Part shown: positions 24,192 to 33,076 of the stretch, one piece after another
Layout of the letters: each line of letters begins with the position of its first letter
Position numbering within the stretch: position 1 is the first letter of the stretch
DNA from: Oscillibacter sp. PC13
GTDB taxonomy: Bacteria; Bacillota; Clostridia; Oscillospirales; Oscillospiraceae
Reading direction: 5' to 3'
Assembly (NCBI RefSeq): GCF_900115635.1
Contig: NZ_FOXE01000014.1
Location: 1 to 64,000 of the forward strand
Length of the DNA: 64,000 nucleotides
Notes under the pieces: generated by a model
Seen by the model: only the letters and a program-made list of their open reading frames with translations
Told to the model about the DNA's origin: nothing
Database searches by the model: none
Program-made: the position numbers and the translations under genes

Positions 24192-26141
24192 TCAATAGTC
24201 CAGATTCACGGCGTATTTGGCGTTTCGTTCGATGAATTCCTTCCGGGGCTCCACCTTCTCGCCCATCAGGATGGTAAAGGTCTCATCTGCCTTTACCGCG
24301 TCATCCAGGGTGATGCGCCGCAGCGTCCGCTTTTCCGGGTCCATGGTGGTCTCCCACAGCTCATGGGGATTCATCTCGCCCAGGCCCTTAAACCGGCTGA
24401 TGTCAATTTTTACGTTAGGGTTGCCGCCCCGCATCTCGGCGGAGATGGCATCCCGCTCTTCATCGGAGAAGGCCACCCGGGTGGTTTTGCCCCGGGACAG
24501 CTTGTACAGGGGCGGCACAGCGGAGTACACATACCCCTGCTCAATCAAAGGCCGCATAAACCGGAAGAAGAACGTCAAAAGAAGCGTGCGGATATGGGCG
24601 CCGTCCACATCGGCATCGGCCATGATGACCACCTTGTGGTAGCGCAGCTTGGCGGGGTCGAACTCCTCGCCAATCCCGGCGCCCAGGGCGGTGATAACCG
24701 GCTGGAGCTTATCGTTGCCGTAGACCTTGTCCGCCCGGGCCTTCTCCACGTTCAGCATCTTTCCCCACAGGGGCAGAATCGCCTGGAACCGGGAATCCCG
24801 GCCCTGGGTGGCGGATCCGCCTGCGGAGTCACCCTCGACGATGTAGATTTCAGTGAGCTCAGGGTTATTTTCATTGCAGTCCCGCAGTTTGTCGGGCATG
24901 GCCGCGCCGCCCAGGGCAGTCTTGCGGCGGATGGACTCCCTTGCCCGTTTGGCGGCCTCCCGGGCGCGATTGGCTGTCAGGGCCTTGTCCAGGATCATCC
25001 GTCCCACCTGGGGATTTTCCTCCAGGAAAATCTCCAGCTTATCGGAGACAATGGTATTCACCAGGGTCCGGATTTCGCTGTTGCCCAGTTTGGCCTTCGT
25101 CTGGCCCTCAAACTGGGCGTCTGTCAGCTTTACGGAGATGACGCAGGTGAGGCCCTCCCGGCAGTCCTCTCCGGAGACCTTCTCATCGTCCTTGAGCATC
25201 TTGACTTTTCTGCCGTAATTGTTCAGCACCGTAGTGAGGGCCCGCTTAAAGCCCTCCTCATGCATGCCGCCCTCCGGCGTGTGGACGTTGTTGGCAAAGG
25301 AGAGAATCGTCTCATTATAGCCGTCGTTGTACTGCAGAGCCACCTCCGCCATAGAGTCTCCCTTCATGCCGGACATGTAGATGACGTCCGAATGCAGGGC
25401 TTCTTTGTTCCGGTTCAGCCAGGCGACAAACTCCCGGATGCCGCCCTCGAAGCACATGTTGTCTTCCTGCTCCTGACCGGGACGGGTGTCTACAGTGCGG
25501 ATACGGAGGCCCGCGTTCAAGAAGGCCTCCTCCCGCATCCGGGTGTGGAGGGTATCGTAGTTGTAAACCGTGTCCTCAAACATCTCAGGATCCGGTTTGA
25601 AGGTTACTGTGGTTCCGGTGTGGTCCGTAGTGCCGACGATGGTCATCTCCTGGGTGATATGACCCCTGGAAAATTTCATCTCATAGACTTTTCCATCCTT
25701 GTGGACCTGCACCACCAGCCACTCGCTCAGGGCGTTGACCACGGAAGCGCCAACGCCGTGGAGGCCGCCGGAGACCTTATAGCCTCCGCCGCCGAACTTT
25801 CCGCCGGCATGCAGAATTGTAAAAACAACCTCCAGTGCAGGCTTACCGGTCTGAGCCTGGATGTCCACGGGAATGCCGCGGCCGTTGTCCACTACGGTGA
25901 TGGTGTTGTCCGGATTAATCTGCACCAGAATGTCCGTGCAGTAGCCCGCCAGGGCCTCGTCGATGGCGTTGTCCACAATCTCATACACCAGATGGTGCAG
26001 ACCAGAGGTAGAGGTGGATCCGATATACATACCAGGCCTCTTCCGAACGGCCTCCAATCCCTCCAGCACCTGGATTTCCGAGGCGTCGTACTCATTTTCC
26101 GCGCCGACGGCGGTGGAATTCAGGATTTCATTTTCTGCCAT
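24192..26141 (-). CDS. gyrB: DNA gyrase subunit B
   Basis: 649 residues, full length. GHKL ATPase motifs: [10 protein letters not shown] (catalytic Glu and Asn), DNGRGIP and [14 protein letters not shown]. Toprim domain: [23 protein letters not shown] with [12 protein letters not shown]. The C-terminal tail ends in [14 protein letters not shown]. It hydrolyses ATP to drive strand passage by GyrA. The start is ATG 26141 with AAGGAG 7 nt before; the frame is open about 58 codons upstream but has no SD and runs through a hairpin. It lies downstream of recF, remB and small membrane genes in the oriC cluster. Confidence 0.97.
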   Translation of the reverse strand: MAENEILNSTAVGAENEYDASEIQVLEGLEAVRKRPGMYIGSTSTSGLHHLVYEIVDNAIDEALAGYCTDILVQINPDNTITVVDNGRGIPVDIQAQTGKPALEVVFTILHAGGKFGGGGYKVSGGLHGVGASVVNALSEWLVVQVHKDGKVYEMKFSRGHITQEMTIVGTTDHTGTTVTFKPDPEMFEDTVYNYDTLHTRMREEAFLNAGLRIRTVDTRPGQEQEDNMCFEGGIREFVAWLNRNKEALHSDVIYMSGMKGDSMAEVALQYNDGYNETILSFANNVHTPEGGMHEEGFKRALTTVLNNYGRKVKMLKDDEKVSGEDCREGLTCVISVKLTDAQFEGQTKAKLGNSEIRTLVNTIVSDKLEIFLEENPQVGRMILDKALTANRAREAAKRARESIRRKTALGGAAMPDKLRDCNENNPELTEIYIVEGDSAGGSATQGRDSRFQAILPLWGKMLNVEKARADKVYGNDKLQPVITALGAGIGEEFDPAKLRYHKVVIMADADVDGAHIRTLLLTFFFRFMRPLIEQGYVYSAVPPLYKLSRGKTTRVAFSDEERDAISAEMRGGNPNVKIDISRFKGLGEMNPHELWETTMDPEKRTLRRITLDDAVKADETFTILMGEKVEPRKEFIERNAKYAVNLDY

Positions 26142-26165
26142 GAAGGTACTCCTTTCCGATTGCAA

Positions 26166-26213
26166 GGCAAGAAGAGCCGGGCCGGAGCCATTTCCGGCCC
26201 GTTTCTCCTTGCC
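26166..26213 (-). terminator. Hairpin in the gyrB 5' leader, possible attenuator
   Basis: Inner 9-bp stem CGGGCCGGA/TCCGGCCCG (26178-26186 with 26193-26201), extended by outer GGCAAG/CTTGCC pairing (26166-26171). On the minus strand it precedes GCTCTTCTTGCC, without a clear T-run. It lies between the small membrane gene and gyrB. Confidence 0.45.
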
Positions 26214-26236
26214 CTGAGATTTATTACATAAGGTGA

Positions 26237-26569
26237 CTATTTTTCGCGGCCCTGAAAAAAACGGTGCAGCAGCCAACTGAGGGCTGCACCCAACAGCAGG
26301 GCCAGACAAAACCAATACAAAAACACTGGTGCCAACCGTTCAAAGCCGGTGATCATCTGCACGCCGATCTCCCCAGCCACCAGGCCGATCAGCAGCAGTG
26401 CCGCAAAAGAACACCGGACCCAGAGGCGCTTCGCCTTTTTCAGCAAAAGCCACTGAATCAAAACGCCAAGGGCAAACAAACACCAGAAAATAAAAAACAA
26501 TGGACTTGATGGCCAATGTATCGCCTGGATCAGGCCAACTTCCCAAAGCTCCTGGATCGCAAACTGCAT
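26237..26569 (-). CDS. Small membrane protein, unknown function
   Basis: 110 residues with three hydrophobic segments (about 20-42, 50-72 and 80-100) and a basic C-terminus (HRFFQGREK). No conserved domain recognised. SD AAGGAGGAG lies before ATG 26569, 15 nt after remB, so it is probably translated from the same mRNA. It occupies the recF-gyrB interval where many Firmicutes have only remB. Confidence 0.6.
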   Translation of the reverse strand: MQFAIQELWEVGLIQAIHWPSSPLFFIFWCLFALGVLIQWLLLKKAKRLWVRCSFAALLLIGLVAGEIGVQMITGFERLAPVFLYWFCLALLLGAALSWLLHRFFQGREK

Positions 26570-26584
26570 GAAGGACTCCTCCTT

Positions 26585-26851
26585 TTACAGCTCCAGCTTC
26601 CGGCTCTCCGCCCGTTTCTGCAGCGTGGTGGAATTCAGCTGGGAGAGATAGACAATCTGGGGGTGATAGGGGTGGTCACAGACCACAAAGGACTTTGGAA
26701 TGTCACCGGAGATGTCCAGCACCACGCCTTCTTTTTCCGCGGCAGCCAGATAGTCCCGGGTGCGCTTGCCATAGCTGCATTTGTCCAGGTCGAAGATGCC
26801 GATGATACGGCGCTCCGACACAATTTCGTTCTGGCCTAAATGAAGGTACAT
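26585..26851 (-). CDS. remB: RemB/YaaB-type DUF370 protein
   Basis: 88 residues, matching the size and N-terminus of B. subtilis YaaB/RemB (MYLHLGQNEIVSERRIIGIFDLD, compared with the MYIHLG...VGIFDF pattern) and its end in TLQKRAESRKLEL. The position between recF and gyrB is the conserved one. RemA/RemB act as DNA-binding regulators of biofilm matrix and osmoprotection genes in Bacillus; whether that holds here is unknown. Flanked by small membrane protein genes. Confidence 0.82.
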   Translation of the reverse strand: MYLHLGQNEIVSERRIIGIFDLDKCSYGKRTRDYLAAAEKEGVVLDISGDIPKSFVVCDHPYHPQIVYLSQLNSTTLQKRAESRKLEL

Positions 26852-26882
26852 GGAACCATCCTTTCCAAAGCCGTCTTTGGGA

Positions 26883-27206
26883 TCAACCGCGGATCCAGAA
26901 GTAAATTTTCTTCAGCACCCAGGCTGCCAGCCATCCGCACAGCAGCATGAAGCCGAACAGGCCCCAGAACCCCAGAATGACCGCCAGGGTCAGTGGAAAG
27001 GCCCCGGCCGTCAGACAAAGCAGCAGACCCAAACTGCCAAAGAGCACCGGCAGCCACAGAAGCCAGCGGATCGTCCTGCAAAAGAGGCCCAGCAGCAGCT
27101 CCAAAAGGAAGGCTCCGCACAGCAGGGCAACCATAATCACCAGCACTGCGCCAGCCGCCGCGCCAAAAGCCGCCATCACCGGCAGCACCAACAGAACATG
27201 AAACAT
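26883..27206 (-). CDS. Small multi-TM membrane protein, unknown function
   Basis: 107 residues, almost entirely hydrophobic: about four TM segments with RTIRW and KKIYFWIRG as the only charged parts. SD AAGGAGG precedes ATG 27206. A longer frame covers 26836-27252 on the same strand but has no such SD and an unlikely composition. Lies between remB and another small membrane gene. No family recognised. Confidence 0.58.
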   Translation of the reverse strand: MFHVLLVLPVMAAFGAAAGAVLVIMVALLCGAFLLELLLGLFCRTIRWLLWLPVLFGSLGLLLCLTAGAFPLTLAVILGFWGLFGFMLLCGWLAAWVLKKIYFWIRG

Positions 27207-27268
27207 CCGCCCAGCCTCCTTTTCCGAATATGGCGCTCTGCCATAAAATCAAAGCGTTCCAGTATCTC

Positions 27269-27496
27269 CTACTGATCCCTGCACACCATAAAAATTACAG
27301 AAATACAAAATACCAGCCCTTTGATGGCCACGGCCAATCCACAGACCGGCTCTTCCGCTAAATAGGAAAGCGGGTTTGAGCACCATGCGCCCGATGCCAT
27401 TTCGCCGGTCTGCACCAGCTTCAGCCCAAACAGCTCCAAAGACAGCACCAGTGCGCTGAGTATCGCACCGAGAGCACCCATTTGTCTACGCTTCAT
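27269..27496 (-). CDS. Small membrane protein, unknown function
   Basis: 75 residues: basic start MKRRQMG, one TM (about 9-28), a loop with two Cys (WCSNPLSYLAEEPVCG) and a second TM (about 53-70). SD GGAAGGG lies before ATG 27496. It is the first gene after the recF-tail repeats. No family recognised. Its expression would depend on readthrough of the repeat hairpins or on a promoter inside them. Confidence 0.5.
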   Translation of the reverse strand: MKRRQMGALGAILSALVLSLELFGLKLVQTGEMASGAWCSNPLSYLAEEPVCGLAVAIKGLVFCISVIFMVCRDQ

Positions 27497-27517
27497 ACCC
27501 TTCCTTTCCGCTCATGC

Positions 27518-27924
27518 CAGCTCTCCGCCATGTACATGCAGCACCCTACCACCCAGCATCTGGGGCAGCCAGTCATCCTCACAGCAGGTGATGCGCCGCG
27601 TTGCGGCGCGGCGATTAAAAACGCACTGTCGTGCGGCTCCCATCGCTCCGCTTGGTCGCGTGTTCATCACCTGCCTACATCAGCTCTCCGCCATGCACAT
27701 GCAACACCCTGCCGCCCAGCATCTGGGGCAGCCGGTCATCCTCACAGCAGGTGATGCGCCGCGTTGCGGCGCGGCGATTAAAAACGCACTGTCGTGCGGC
27801 TCCCATCGCTCCGCTTGGTCGCGTGTTCATCACCTGCCTACATCAGCTCTCCGCCATGCACATGCAGCACTCTACCGCCCAGCATCTGGGGCAGCCGGTC
27901 ATCCTCACAGCAGGTGATGAACAC
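27518..27924 (-). repeat. Tandem 163-bp repeat made of the recF 3' end plus a hairpin spacer
   Basis: Three copies of the last about 80 bp of recF begin at 27518, 27681 and 27844 (CAGCTCTCCGCC...), exactly 163 bp apart; the third is the functional recF end. Between copies lies a spacer of about 80 bp containing the hairpin GCGCCGC-GTT-GCGGCGC. GTGTTCATCACCTGC (27823-27837) abuts the recF stop, and its exact inverse GCAGGTGATGAACAC sits inside recF at 27910-27924, so the real recF tail is flanked by a 15-bp inverted repeat. Copies differ at only a few positions. Confidence 0.88.
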
Positions 27925-28941
27925 CTGCCCGCCTGCGATGCGGTTCAAAACGAATTCCTGACGGCGGGGATCCAGCTCGCTTAAAACATCGTCCAGCAGC
28001 AATATCGGATACTCTCCGGTGGCGTTTTTGTAGATCTCCCGTTCCGCCAGCTTCATGGACAGCGCTGCCGTTCGGGTCTGGCCCTGAGAGGCATACTGCC
28101 GGGCGTCCCGCCCGTCAATAGTCACCAGGAGGTCATCCTTATGGGGGCCGGAGAGGCACAGCCGGGAGGACCGTTCTGCCAGCTGGTGGGCTGCCATATG
28201 GGATCGCAGCTGCTCCAAAAGAACCGCTGGATCCGCCAGCGGATCCTCAATTGTCGAAACGGTTTGATATTGAATCTCCAGCCGCTCCTTTCCGCCGGAG
28301 CACTGACTGTGGTGCACAGCGGCGCATTCCGTGAGCCTGGCGGCAAATTGTGCCCGGTAATGAACCAGCACTGCGCCGAACCGGACCAGCCGCTCGTTGA
28401 AATCCGGCAGGGTGGCCAGAAGATCCGGCCGCTCTTCCGCATCCCGCAAAATGCGGACTTTGTGCTCATAGGTCCGGTTATACTCTGCCAGCGCCGCCGC
28501 ATAGCGGGGACGAAGCTGACACAGGGCCGTATCCAAAAACCTCCGCCTGGCAGCTGCCCCATCCCGGATCAAATACAGGTCATCCGGACAGAAGAACACC
28601 GTGTGAGAAACCTCGCTGAGGGCAGCGCTGTTTTTGGCGGGAACCTGATTGACCGACAGCTTTCGCCGCCTGTCCCGGAACAGCTCTGCCCGTACCCGGA
28701 AGCTCCGGTCCCTGGAAAAAACGACGGCCTCCAGCAGGGCGGATCCCGCGTCAAAGCCAATCATCTCCTTATCCGATCTGGCCCGGGGGGATTTGCCGCA
28801 GGAGAGATAGACAATCGCCTCCAACAGATTGGTTTTCCCCTGTGCATTCTCTCCGAAGATCACATTGCACACCGGATCAAACACCGCCGTCTGCTCCCGG
28901 TAGTTCCGAAAAGACTGGAGTGCCAGGCTGTCAATCCGCAT
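27838..28941 (-). CDS. recF: DNA replication and repair protein RecF
   Basis: 367 residues, the normal length. SMC-like ABC ATPase: Walker [14 protein letters not shown] (about residue 30), signature [16 protein letters not shown] and Walker [14 protein letters not shown]. It loads RecA at gapped DNA with RecO and RecR. ATG 28941 overlaps the yaaA end by 11 nt, so translation is coupled. A longer frame upstream runs antiparallel over yaaA and is not used. The final codons are part of the 163-bp tandem repeat downstream, yet the protein end is intact. Confidence 0.95.
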   Translation of the reverse strand: MRIDSLALQSFRNYREQTAVFDPVCNVIFGENAQGKTNLLEAIVYLSCGKSPRARSDKEMIGFDAGSALLEAVVFSRDRSFRVRAELFRDRRRKLSVNQVPAKNSAALSEVSHTVFFCPDDLYLIRDGAAARRRFLDTALCQLRPRYAAALAEYNRTYEHKVRILRDAEERPDLLATLPDFNERLVRFGAVLVHYRAQFAARLTECAAVHHSQCSGGKERLEIQYQTVSTIEDPLADPAVLLEQLRSHMAAHQLAERSSRLCLSGPHKDDLLVTIDGRDARQYASQGQTRTAALSMKLAEREIYKNATGEYPILLLDDVLSELDPRRQEFVLNRIAGGQVFITCCEDDRLPQMLGGRVLHVHGGELM

Positions 28942-29146
28942 AGGACACGGTATAATGTTCGCCTTCGAAGCACACATCATCGCCGGGGCGGATTTTTTTG
29001 CCCCGCATGGTGCAGACCGCACCGCCCACCTGGACCTGTCCGTCCTGGATCAGCTCCTTGGCCTCGCCGCCGGACTCCACCAGATTGGCGAATTTCAAAA
29101 GATCCTGCAGCTTGATAAATTCAGTGGAAATTGTAATGGTTTTCAT
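28931..29146 (-). CDS. yaaA: S4-domain RNA-binding protein YaaA
   Basis: 71 residues. A single S4 domain: [33 protein letters not shown], then [10 protein letters not shown]. The protein is conserved between dnaN and recF in Firmicutes; the B. subtilis counterpart has been linked to ribosome assembly. SD AAGGAG lies before ATG 29146. The start follows the dnaN stop by 31 nt and the end overlaps recF by 11 nt, giving a tight dnaN-yaaA-recF operon. Confidence 0.9.
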   Translation of the reverse strand: MKTITISTEFIKLQDLLKFANLVESGGEAKELIQDGQVQVGGAVCTMRGKKIRPGDDVCFEGEHYTVSYAD

Positions 29147-29177
29147 AAAACTCCTTATTCTTTCGACCGCCAGCCGC

Positions 29178-30290
29178 TTATTCCGCGCTCTTCAGCCGCA
29201 CCGGCAGCACCATATAGAGGAAGTTCTCCTCTCCCTCAGTGGGAACGATGATGGCCGGAGAGACGCCGGTGTTCAGCTCAATCTTCACGGTGTCCGCAGG
29301 AGCGTACCGCAGTGCCTCCATCAAATAGCGGTTGTTGAAGCCAATCTCCAGACCGCCCCCGTCACCGGAGACCCGGCAGACATCTTTTGCCTCACCGTTT
29401 CCGGTCTTTGCGGACAATCGCACCCGGTCATGATCGAAAATGCAGCGTACCGGGCTTTTCAGCTTGTCAGAAATTACGACAGACACCCGGTCAATGCTCT
29501 CAATCAGGGCCTTGGTATCAGCAATCACCGTGGTGGGGTTCTTCCTGGGAATGGCATTTTTATAATCCAGGAACTCACCCTCCAGCCGGCGGCAGATCAG
29601 CTCGGTATCTCCCACTTCAAATAAGATGTGGCGCTTTCCCAGCGTCACAGCGGCCAGATCCTCCACGTCGCCGCAGATACCCTTCACCTCGTTCAGGGCA
29701 GATCCGGGCGTGACAAAGGAAAAGGCGCCGCCTTCAATCTTTTCCAGCGGCTCCCGCCGGACAGCCAGACGGAATCCGTCCACCGCTACCATGGCAAGCC
29801 CCTTTTCACTGATTTCAAACAGGGCGCCCGTATGGACCGGACGGCTCTCGTTGGTGGACACAGCAAAGGCTGTCTCCTCAATCATGGCCTTCAGAACTTT
29901 CTGTTGAATGGAGATGGCATACTCGTCCTCTACCTCGGGAAGGTCAGGGTAATCCGCGGCAGAAAGGCCCAGAATGTCAAAATCTGCGTCACCGCAGTGC
30001 AGATGGACCATCTGCTTTTCATCCGCAGTCAGAGTGACCACGTCATCCGGCATCCGGCGGATAATGTCGCCGAAGAGGCGTGCGTTCAGTACAATGTCTC
30101 CACCCTCTGTCACATCTGCGGAAACCCGGGTGCGGATACCGGTCTGCATGTTGTAGCCGGAAACCGTCAAAAGGGTATCTGCGTGAAGCAGCAGGCCCTC
30201 CAGTGCCGGAATCGAGCTTTTCTGGGCAACTGCACGGCTGGTAACGGCGATGGCGCTTTGCAGCAGCGCTTTTTCACAGGAAAATTTCAT
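29178..30290 (-). CDS. dnaN: DNA polymerase III beta subunit (sliding clamp)
   Basis: 370 residues; three tandem clamp folds form the dimeric ring that tethers Pol III and binds repair partners. Typical features: [21 protein letters not shown] at the N-terminus, [10 protein letters not shown], and a C-terminal MVLPVRLKS segment. The start is ATG 30290 (8 nt after GAGGAAG); an adjacent ATG at 30293 is possible. It is downstream of dnaA across the proposed origin and upstream of yaaA-recF. Confidence 0.96.
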   Translation of the reverse strand: MKFSCEKALLQSAIAVTSRAVAQKSSIPALEGLLLHADTLLTVSGYNMQTGIRTRVSADVTEGGDIVLNARLFGDIIRRMPDDVVTLTADEKQMVHLHCGDADFDILGLSAADYPDLPEVEDEYAISIQQKVLKAMIEETAFAVSTNESRPVHTGALFEISEKGLAMVAVDGFRLAVRREPLEKIEGGAFSFVTPGSALNEVKGICGDVEDLAAVTLGKRHILFEVGDTELICRRLEGEFLDYKNAIPRKNPTTVIADTKALIESIDRVSVVISDKLKSPVRCIFDHDRVRLSAKTGNGEAKDVCRVSGDGGGLEIGFNNRYLMEALRYAPADTVKIELNTGVSPAIIVPTEGEENFLYMVLPVRLKSAE

Positions 30291-30311
30291 CATTGGAACT
30301 TCCTCTCTCAA

Positions 30312-30539
30312 TTGGGATAGTTGGTCGATGTATTGTTATTAAAAGAAAAGAAATCATCTTTTTTAGAAAAAGCAGTCATAGAAGAAAAAGTTGTGGAAAA
30401 AGGAAGGAATGCCTTGGGCTGTCGGAATTTGACGCTCCACAGGGAATGTGGAGGAACCGTGCATCTTTTCCACAGAAGTTTTGAAAAGATCGTTTTCCAC
30501 AGAAAAGTTTTTCTTTTCCACAATGATCGTGGAAAAAAA
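30312..30539. other. Probable chromosomal replication origin (oriC): DnaA-box cluster
   Basis: The 228-bp dnaA-dnaN gap carries TTTTCCACA, one mismatch from TTATCCACA, at 30466-30474, 30493-30501 and 30514-30522 (+) and 30392-30400 (-). A further TTTTCCACG lies at 30528-30536 (-), and a CTCCACA-GGGAA-TGTGGAG dyad at 30435-30453. An AT-rich stretch (30330-30390) next to the cluster could be the unwinding element. The dnaA-rpmH gap shows only isolated CCACA words. Confidence 0.72.
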
Positions 30540-31856
30540 TCAGCGCTTGGAGTTGATATTGGTTTTGATTTCCTTCACGGTTTCTGCAAAGGCCGGATCC
30601 TTTTTCATCTGCTTTTCTACCTGCTTGATGGAATAGAGCACAGTGGAATGATCCCGGTTGTCAAACTGCTTTCCGATGTCGTCCAGGGAGAGGTTCGTCA
30701 TACTGCGGATCAGGTACATGGCAATTTGGCGGGCGGAAACGGCGTCCCGAATCCGCTGCTGGCCACGGATGACGGATTCCTCCAGGCTGTAATACTTGCT
30801 GATATATTCCAAAATGACCTCGGGAGTTGGGATGTATTCGTTGCTGCGCTTGAGGATATCCTGCATGGCCCGGGTGACGGTCTCCTCATCGGCATCGTTT
30901 CCAAGGAGATCTTTGTAAGCAAGAATTTTATTGATGGTGCCCTCCAGCTGCCGGACGTTGGCGGTGACGTTTTCCGCGATATAGGCGGAGATCTTGTCCG
31001 GCAGCTCCATGCCCAAAAGCGCCGCCTTGTTTTTGACAATCGCCAAGCGGGTCTCAAAATCCGGAGGGGCCACGTCTACCAAAAGGCCCCACTCAAACCG
31101 GGTACGGAGCCGATCCTCCAGCTGCGTCATCTCAGATGGGGGACGGTCGGAGGTCAGTACAATCTGACGGCCAGATTCATACAGGGTGTTGAAGGTATGG
31201 AAGAATTCCTCCTGGGTCTGTTTTTTGCCGGCGATGAACTGGACGTCATCCACCAGCAGCAGGTCTGCCTGGCGGTATTTCTCCCGCATCTCGGCTGTTT
31301 TACCCTCCCGGATGGCATCGACCAGCTCATTGGTCAGATCGTCGCCCTTTACATAGGCGATTTTCGCGTGGGGGTCGTTTTGCCGGATCACGTTGGCTAT
31401 GGCATAGATCAAATGGGTTTTGCCGAGGCCGGAGTCCCCGTAGATTAAAAGGGGGTTGTAATTTTGTGCAGGATGCTCCGCCACGGAGACCGAAGCGGCA
31501 TAGGCCAGCTTGTTGGAGGGGCCCACCACAAACGTTTCAAAGGTAAACTCCGCATAGGTAAACCGGTCGTTGTTTTTTTTCGCGCCGGTGCCGTTCAGCT
31601 CGGCATAGGCCAGGTCATCCAGAATCTGGACTTCAAAATCCGTAGAAAACAGATCCCGCAGGGAGGCCTTGATATTTTTCACAAAAAGGGACTCGATGTA
31701 GCCCTTCTTGAAGTCGTTGGAGCAGTGCAGAATGAAGGTATTGCCGCGGATATCCACAGCCTCCAGCTCGTCGAACCAGGTGGCGATAGTGGTTTCCGAG
31801 AGCTCCTTCTTCAGCTGTTGCAGGACATTGTCCCACACGTCAGCGACGGAATTCAA
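30540..31856 (-). CDS. dnaA: Chromosomal replication initiator DnaA
   Basis: 438 residues. Domain I (residues 1-85) is followed by a short linker, then the AAA+ domain with Walker A GDSGLGKTH (about residue 140), Walker B LLVDDVQF and sensor LTSDRPPSEM. Domain IV has the DnaA-box-reading motif DNRDHSTVLYSIKQV near the C-terminus. It melts oriC and loads the helicase. The start codon is TTG 31856, 8 nt after GAGAGGTG, which may keep translation low. The promoter at 31905-31933 diverges from that of rpmH. The linker domain II is short (about 10-15 residues). Confidence 0.97.
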   Translation of the reverse strand: MNSVADVWDNVLQQLKKELSETTIATWFDELEAVDIRGNTFILHCSNDFKKGYIESLFVKNIKASLRDLFSTDFEVQILDDLAYAELNGTGAKKNNDRFTYAEFTFETFVVGPSNKLAYAASVSVAEHPAQNYNPLLIYGDSGLGKTHLIYAIANVIRQNDPHAKIAYVKGDDLTNELVDAIREGKTAEMREKYRQADLLLVDDVQFIAGKKQTQEEFFHTFNTLYESGRQIVLTSDRPPSEMTQLEDRLRTRFEWGLLVDVAPPDFETRLAIVKNKAALLGMELPDKISAYIAENVTANVRQLEGTINKILAYKDLLGNDADEETVTRAMQDILKRSNEYIPTPEVILEYISKYYSLEESVIRGQQRIRDAVSARQIAMYLIRSMTNLSLDDIGKQFDNRDHSTVLYSIKQVEKQMKKDPAFAETVKEIKTNINSKR

Positions 31857-31904
31857 AAAGAAACACCTCTCTCTAGTTGAAAATGGACAAAATAATACAA
31901 TGAT

Positions 31905-31933
31905 ATTATAGCAAAAAGACTATGAAAACACAA
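31905..31933 (-). promoter_or_regulatory. dnaA promoter
   Basis: Minus strand TTGTGT (31928-31933), 17-nt spacer, TATAAT (31905-31910), about 45 nt upstream of the dnaA TTG. Confidence 0.65.
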
Positions 31934-32078
31934 TACATATTCTAATTATAAAGAACAAAAATTCAAAGGAGGCGTGAAACTAAATATGGGGCTATTTTAT
32001 TTTAAATTCCACAAGATTTTGAAAACTGTCCGGAAATGGGAGCAAAATGCCCGCTTTTCTGGAAAATACAAGTTATTC

Positions 32079-32107
32079 TTGACACATTTTAAAAAAGTCT
32101 GTATACT
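32079..32107 (+). promoter_or_regulatory. rpmH promoter
   Basis: TTGACA (32079-32084), exactly 17 nt, TATACT (32102-32107): near-consensus, as expected for a highly expressed ribosomal protein gene. The start point is about 110 nt before the rpmH ATG. Confidence 0.8.
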
Positions 32108-32224
32108 ATTCGGTGCGTCACAAGAACGCTGATATAAGGTTTACTGCGTCACACCCAATGGGTGCGGCGTCGAGTAAGTGCTGCCCGAAAGGGTAGCCGG
32201 AATACTGACAGGAGGTGTCTCAAC

Positions 32225-32365
32225 ATGGCAACGAAACGTACCTATCAGCCCAAGAAGCTGCATCGTTCCAAGGTCCACGGCTTCCGCAAGAGAATGGCTA
32301 CTGCTGACGGCCGCAAGGTTCTGGCCCGTCGCCGCGCCAAGGGCCGCGCGCGTCTGACCCACTAA
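32225..32365 (+). CDS. rpmH: 50S ribosomal protein L34
   Basis: 46 residues, almost all basic, with the invariant [20 protein letters not shown] pattern and [10 protein letters not shown] end. A structural protein of the large subunit. The start is ATG 32225 with AGGAGGTG; an upstream in-frame extension lies in the leader and is not translated in this family. It heads the rpmH-rnpA-yidD-yidC-jag cluster found next to oriC in most bacteria. Confidence 0.97.
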   Translation: MATKRTYQPKKLHRSKVHGFRKRMATADGRKVLARRRAKGRARLTH

Positions 32366-32406
32366 TCGAAACGGAACGCGCGGGAGACACTTGAACAGAC
32401 GTCTTC

Positions 32407-32442
32407 AGGGACGGCGGGAATTTTTGAGATTCCTCCGTCCCT
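32407..32442 (+). promoter_or_regulatory. Hairpin between rpmH and rnpA
   Basis: Stem AGGGACGG/CCGTCCCT extended by GGAAT/ATTCC with one mismatch. No T-run follows. It may stabilise the abundant rpmH message or reduce readthrough into rnpA. Confidence 0.5.
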
Positions 32443-32481
32443 CGTTGAGTTTCTGTTTGGACAAGCAAGGCGGGGTAGAGC

Positions 32482-32823
32482 ATGAAGCGGGCAGATACAC
32501 TGAAGGAAAATTATGAATTCCGGCGGCTTTATCAGAAAGGCGCCTCCGCAGTGGGAGGCGGCATGGTGATTTACTGCCGGAAAAACAGGCTTGGCCGGAA
32601 CCGGCTGGGAATTACGGTGTCGGTGAAATTGGGCCACGCCGTGGTCCGCAACCGGGCCCGCCGCCGTCTGCGGGAGGTATATCGTCTGAACCGGGAGAAG
32701 CTGAAATGCGGCTATGACATCATTTTGGTGGCCCGTGGACGGACGCTGACCGCTTCCTGGACGGATTTGAATGATACCTTTCTGCGCCTTTGCAGAAAGC
32801 TGGATTTGGTGAAAGCGCTATGA
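32482..32823 (+). CDS. rnpA: Ribonuclease P protein component
   Basis: 113 residues. Conserved basic core [29 protein letters not shown] (RNR motif, about residues 50-78) and [10 protein letters not shown]. It binds RNase P RNA to mature tRNA 5' ends; the RNA gene is not in this window. ATG 32482, SD AAGCAAGGCGGGG is weak. The stop codon overlaps the yidD start (ATGA), so the two are coupled. Confidence 0.95.
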   Translation: MKRADTLKENYEFRRLYQKGASAVGGGMVIYCRKNRLGRNRLGITVSVKLGHAVVRNRARRRLREVYRLNREKLKCGYDIILVARGRTLTASWTDLNDTFLRLCRKLDLVKAL

Positions 32824-33029
32824 AACATGTTTTCATTGCCATGGTAAAATTTTACCGGGCGGCAATCTCTCCCTATCGGCCACGCTGCTGCAACTATATC
32901 CCCACCTGCTCTCAGTACGCCCTGGAGGCCATCGAAAAATACGGCGCCCTCAAGGGCGGCTGGCTGTCTTTTAAGCGCATCCTGCGCTGCAATCCGTTTC
33001 ACAAGGGCGGGTACGACCCGGTCCCTTGA
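32820..33029 (+). CDS. yidD: Membrane protein insertion efficiency factor YidD
   Basis: 69 residues. Classic signature: [31 protein letters not shown] with three conserved Cys, then [24 protein letters not shown]. It associates with the inner membrane and helps YidC-dependent insertion. ATG 32820 overlaps the rnpA stop by 4 nt; an upstream frame exists inside rnpA but is not used. yidC follows 47 nt later. Confidence 0.95.
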   Translation: MKHVFIAMVKFYRAAISPYRPRCCNYIPTCSQYALEAIEKYGALKGGWLSFKRILRCNPFHKGGYDPVP

Positions 33030-33076
33030 CGCAGATTCTGTGAACTCCCATTATAAATATCGGAGGAAACGCAATT

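Larger units (their letters stand above)
31857..32224. other. dnaA-rpmH divergent promoter region and rpmH leader
   Basis: 368 bp without a gene. It holds the dnaA and rpmH promoters (listed separately), an AT-rich centre around 31930-31990, one partial DnaA-like word (AATTCCACAAG, about 32007) and the rpmH leader of roughly 110 nt. The leader carries short hairpins such as CACCC-AAT-GGGTG and GCCC-GAAA-GGGT. Confidence 0.6.

Noticed and set aside
21255-26231. Very long open frames on the plus strand opposite gyrA and gyrB
   Set aside because: They mirror the GC-rich codon pattern of the two gyrase genes, have no SD and give His/Gln-rich sequences without any domain.
27518-27924. Possible CRISPR array
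   Set aside because: The units are long (163 bp), contiguous and contain gene sequence; there are no 20-40-bp spacers and no cas genes.
27588-27984. Plus-strand frames with repeated ALRHAHA-type peptides, resembling a repeat protein
   Set aside because: They arise only because the 163-bp recF-tail repeat is read antisense; no SD.
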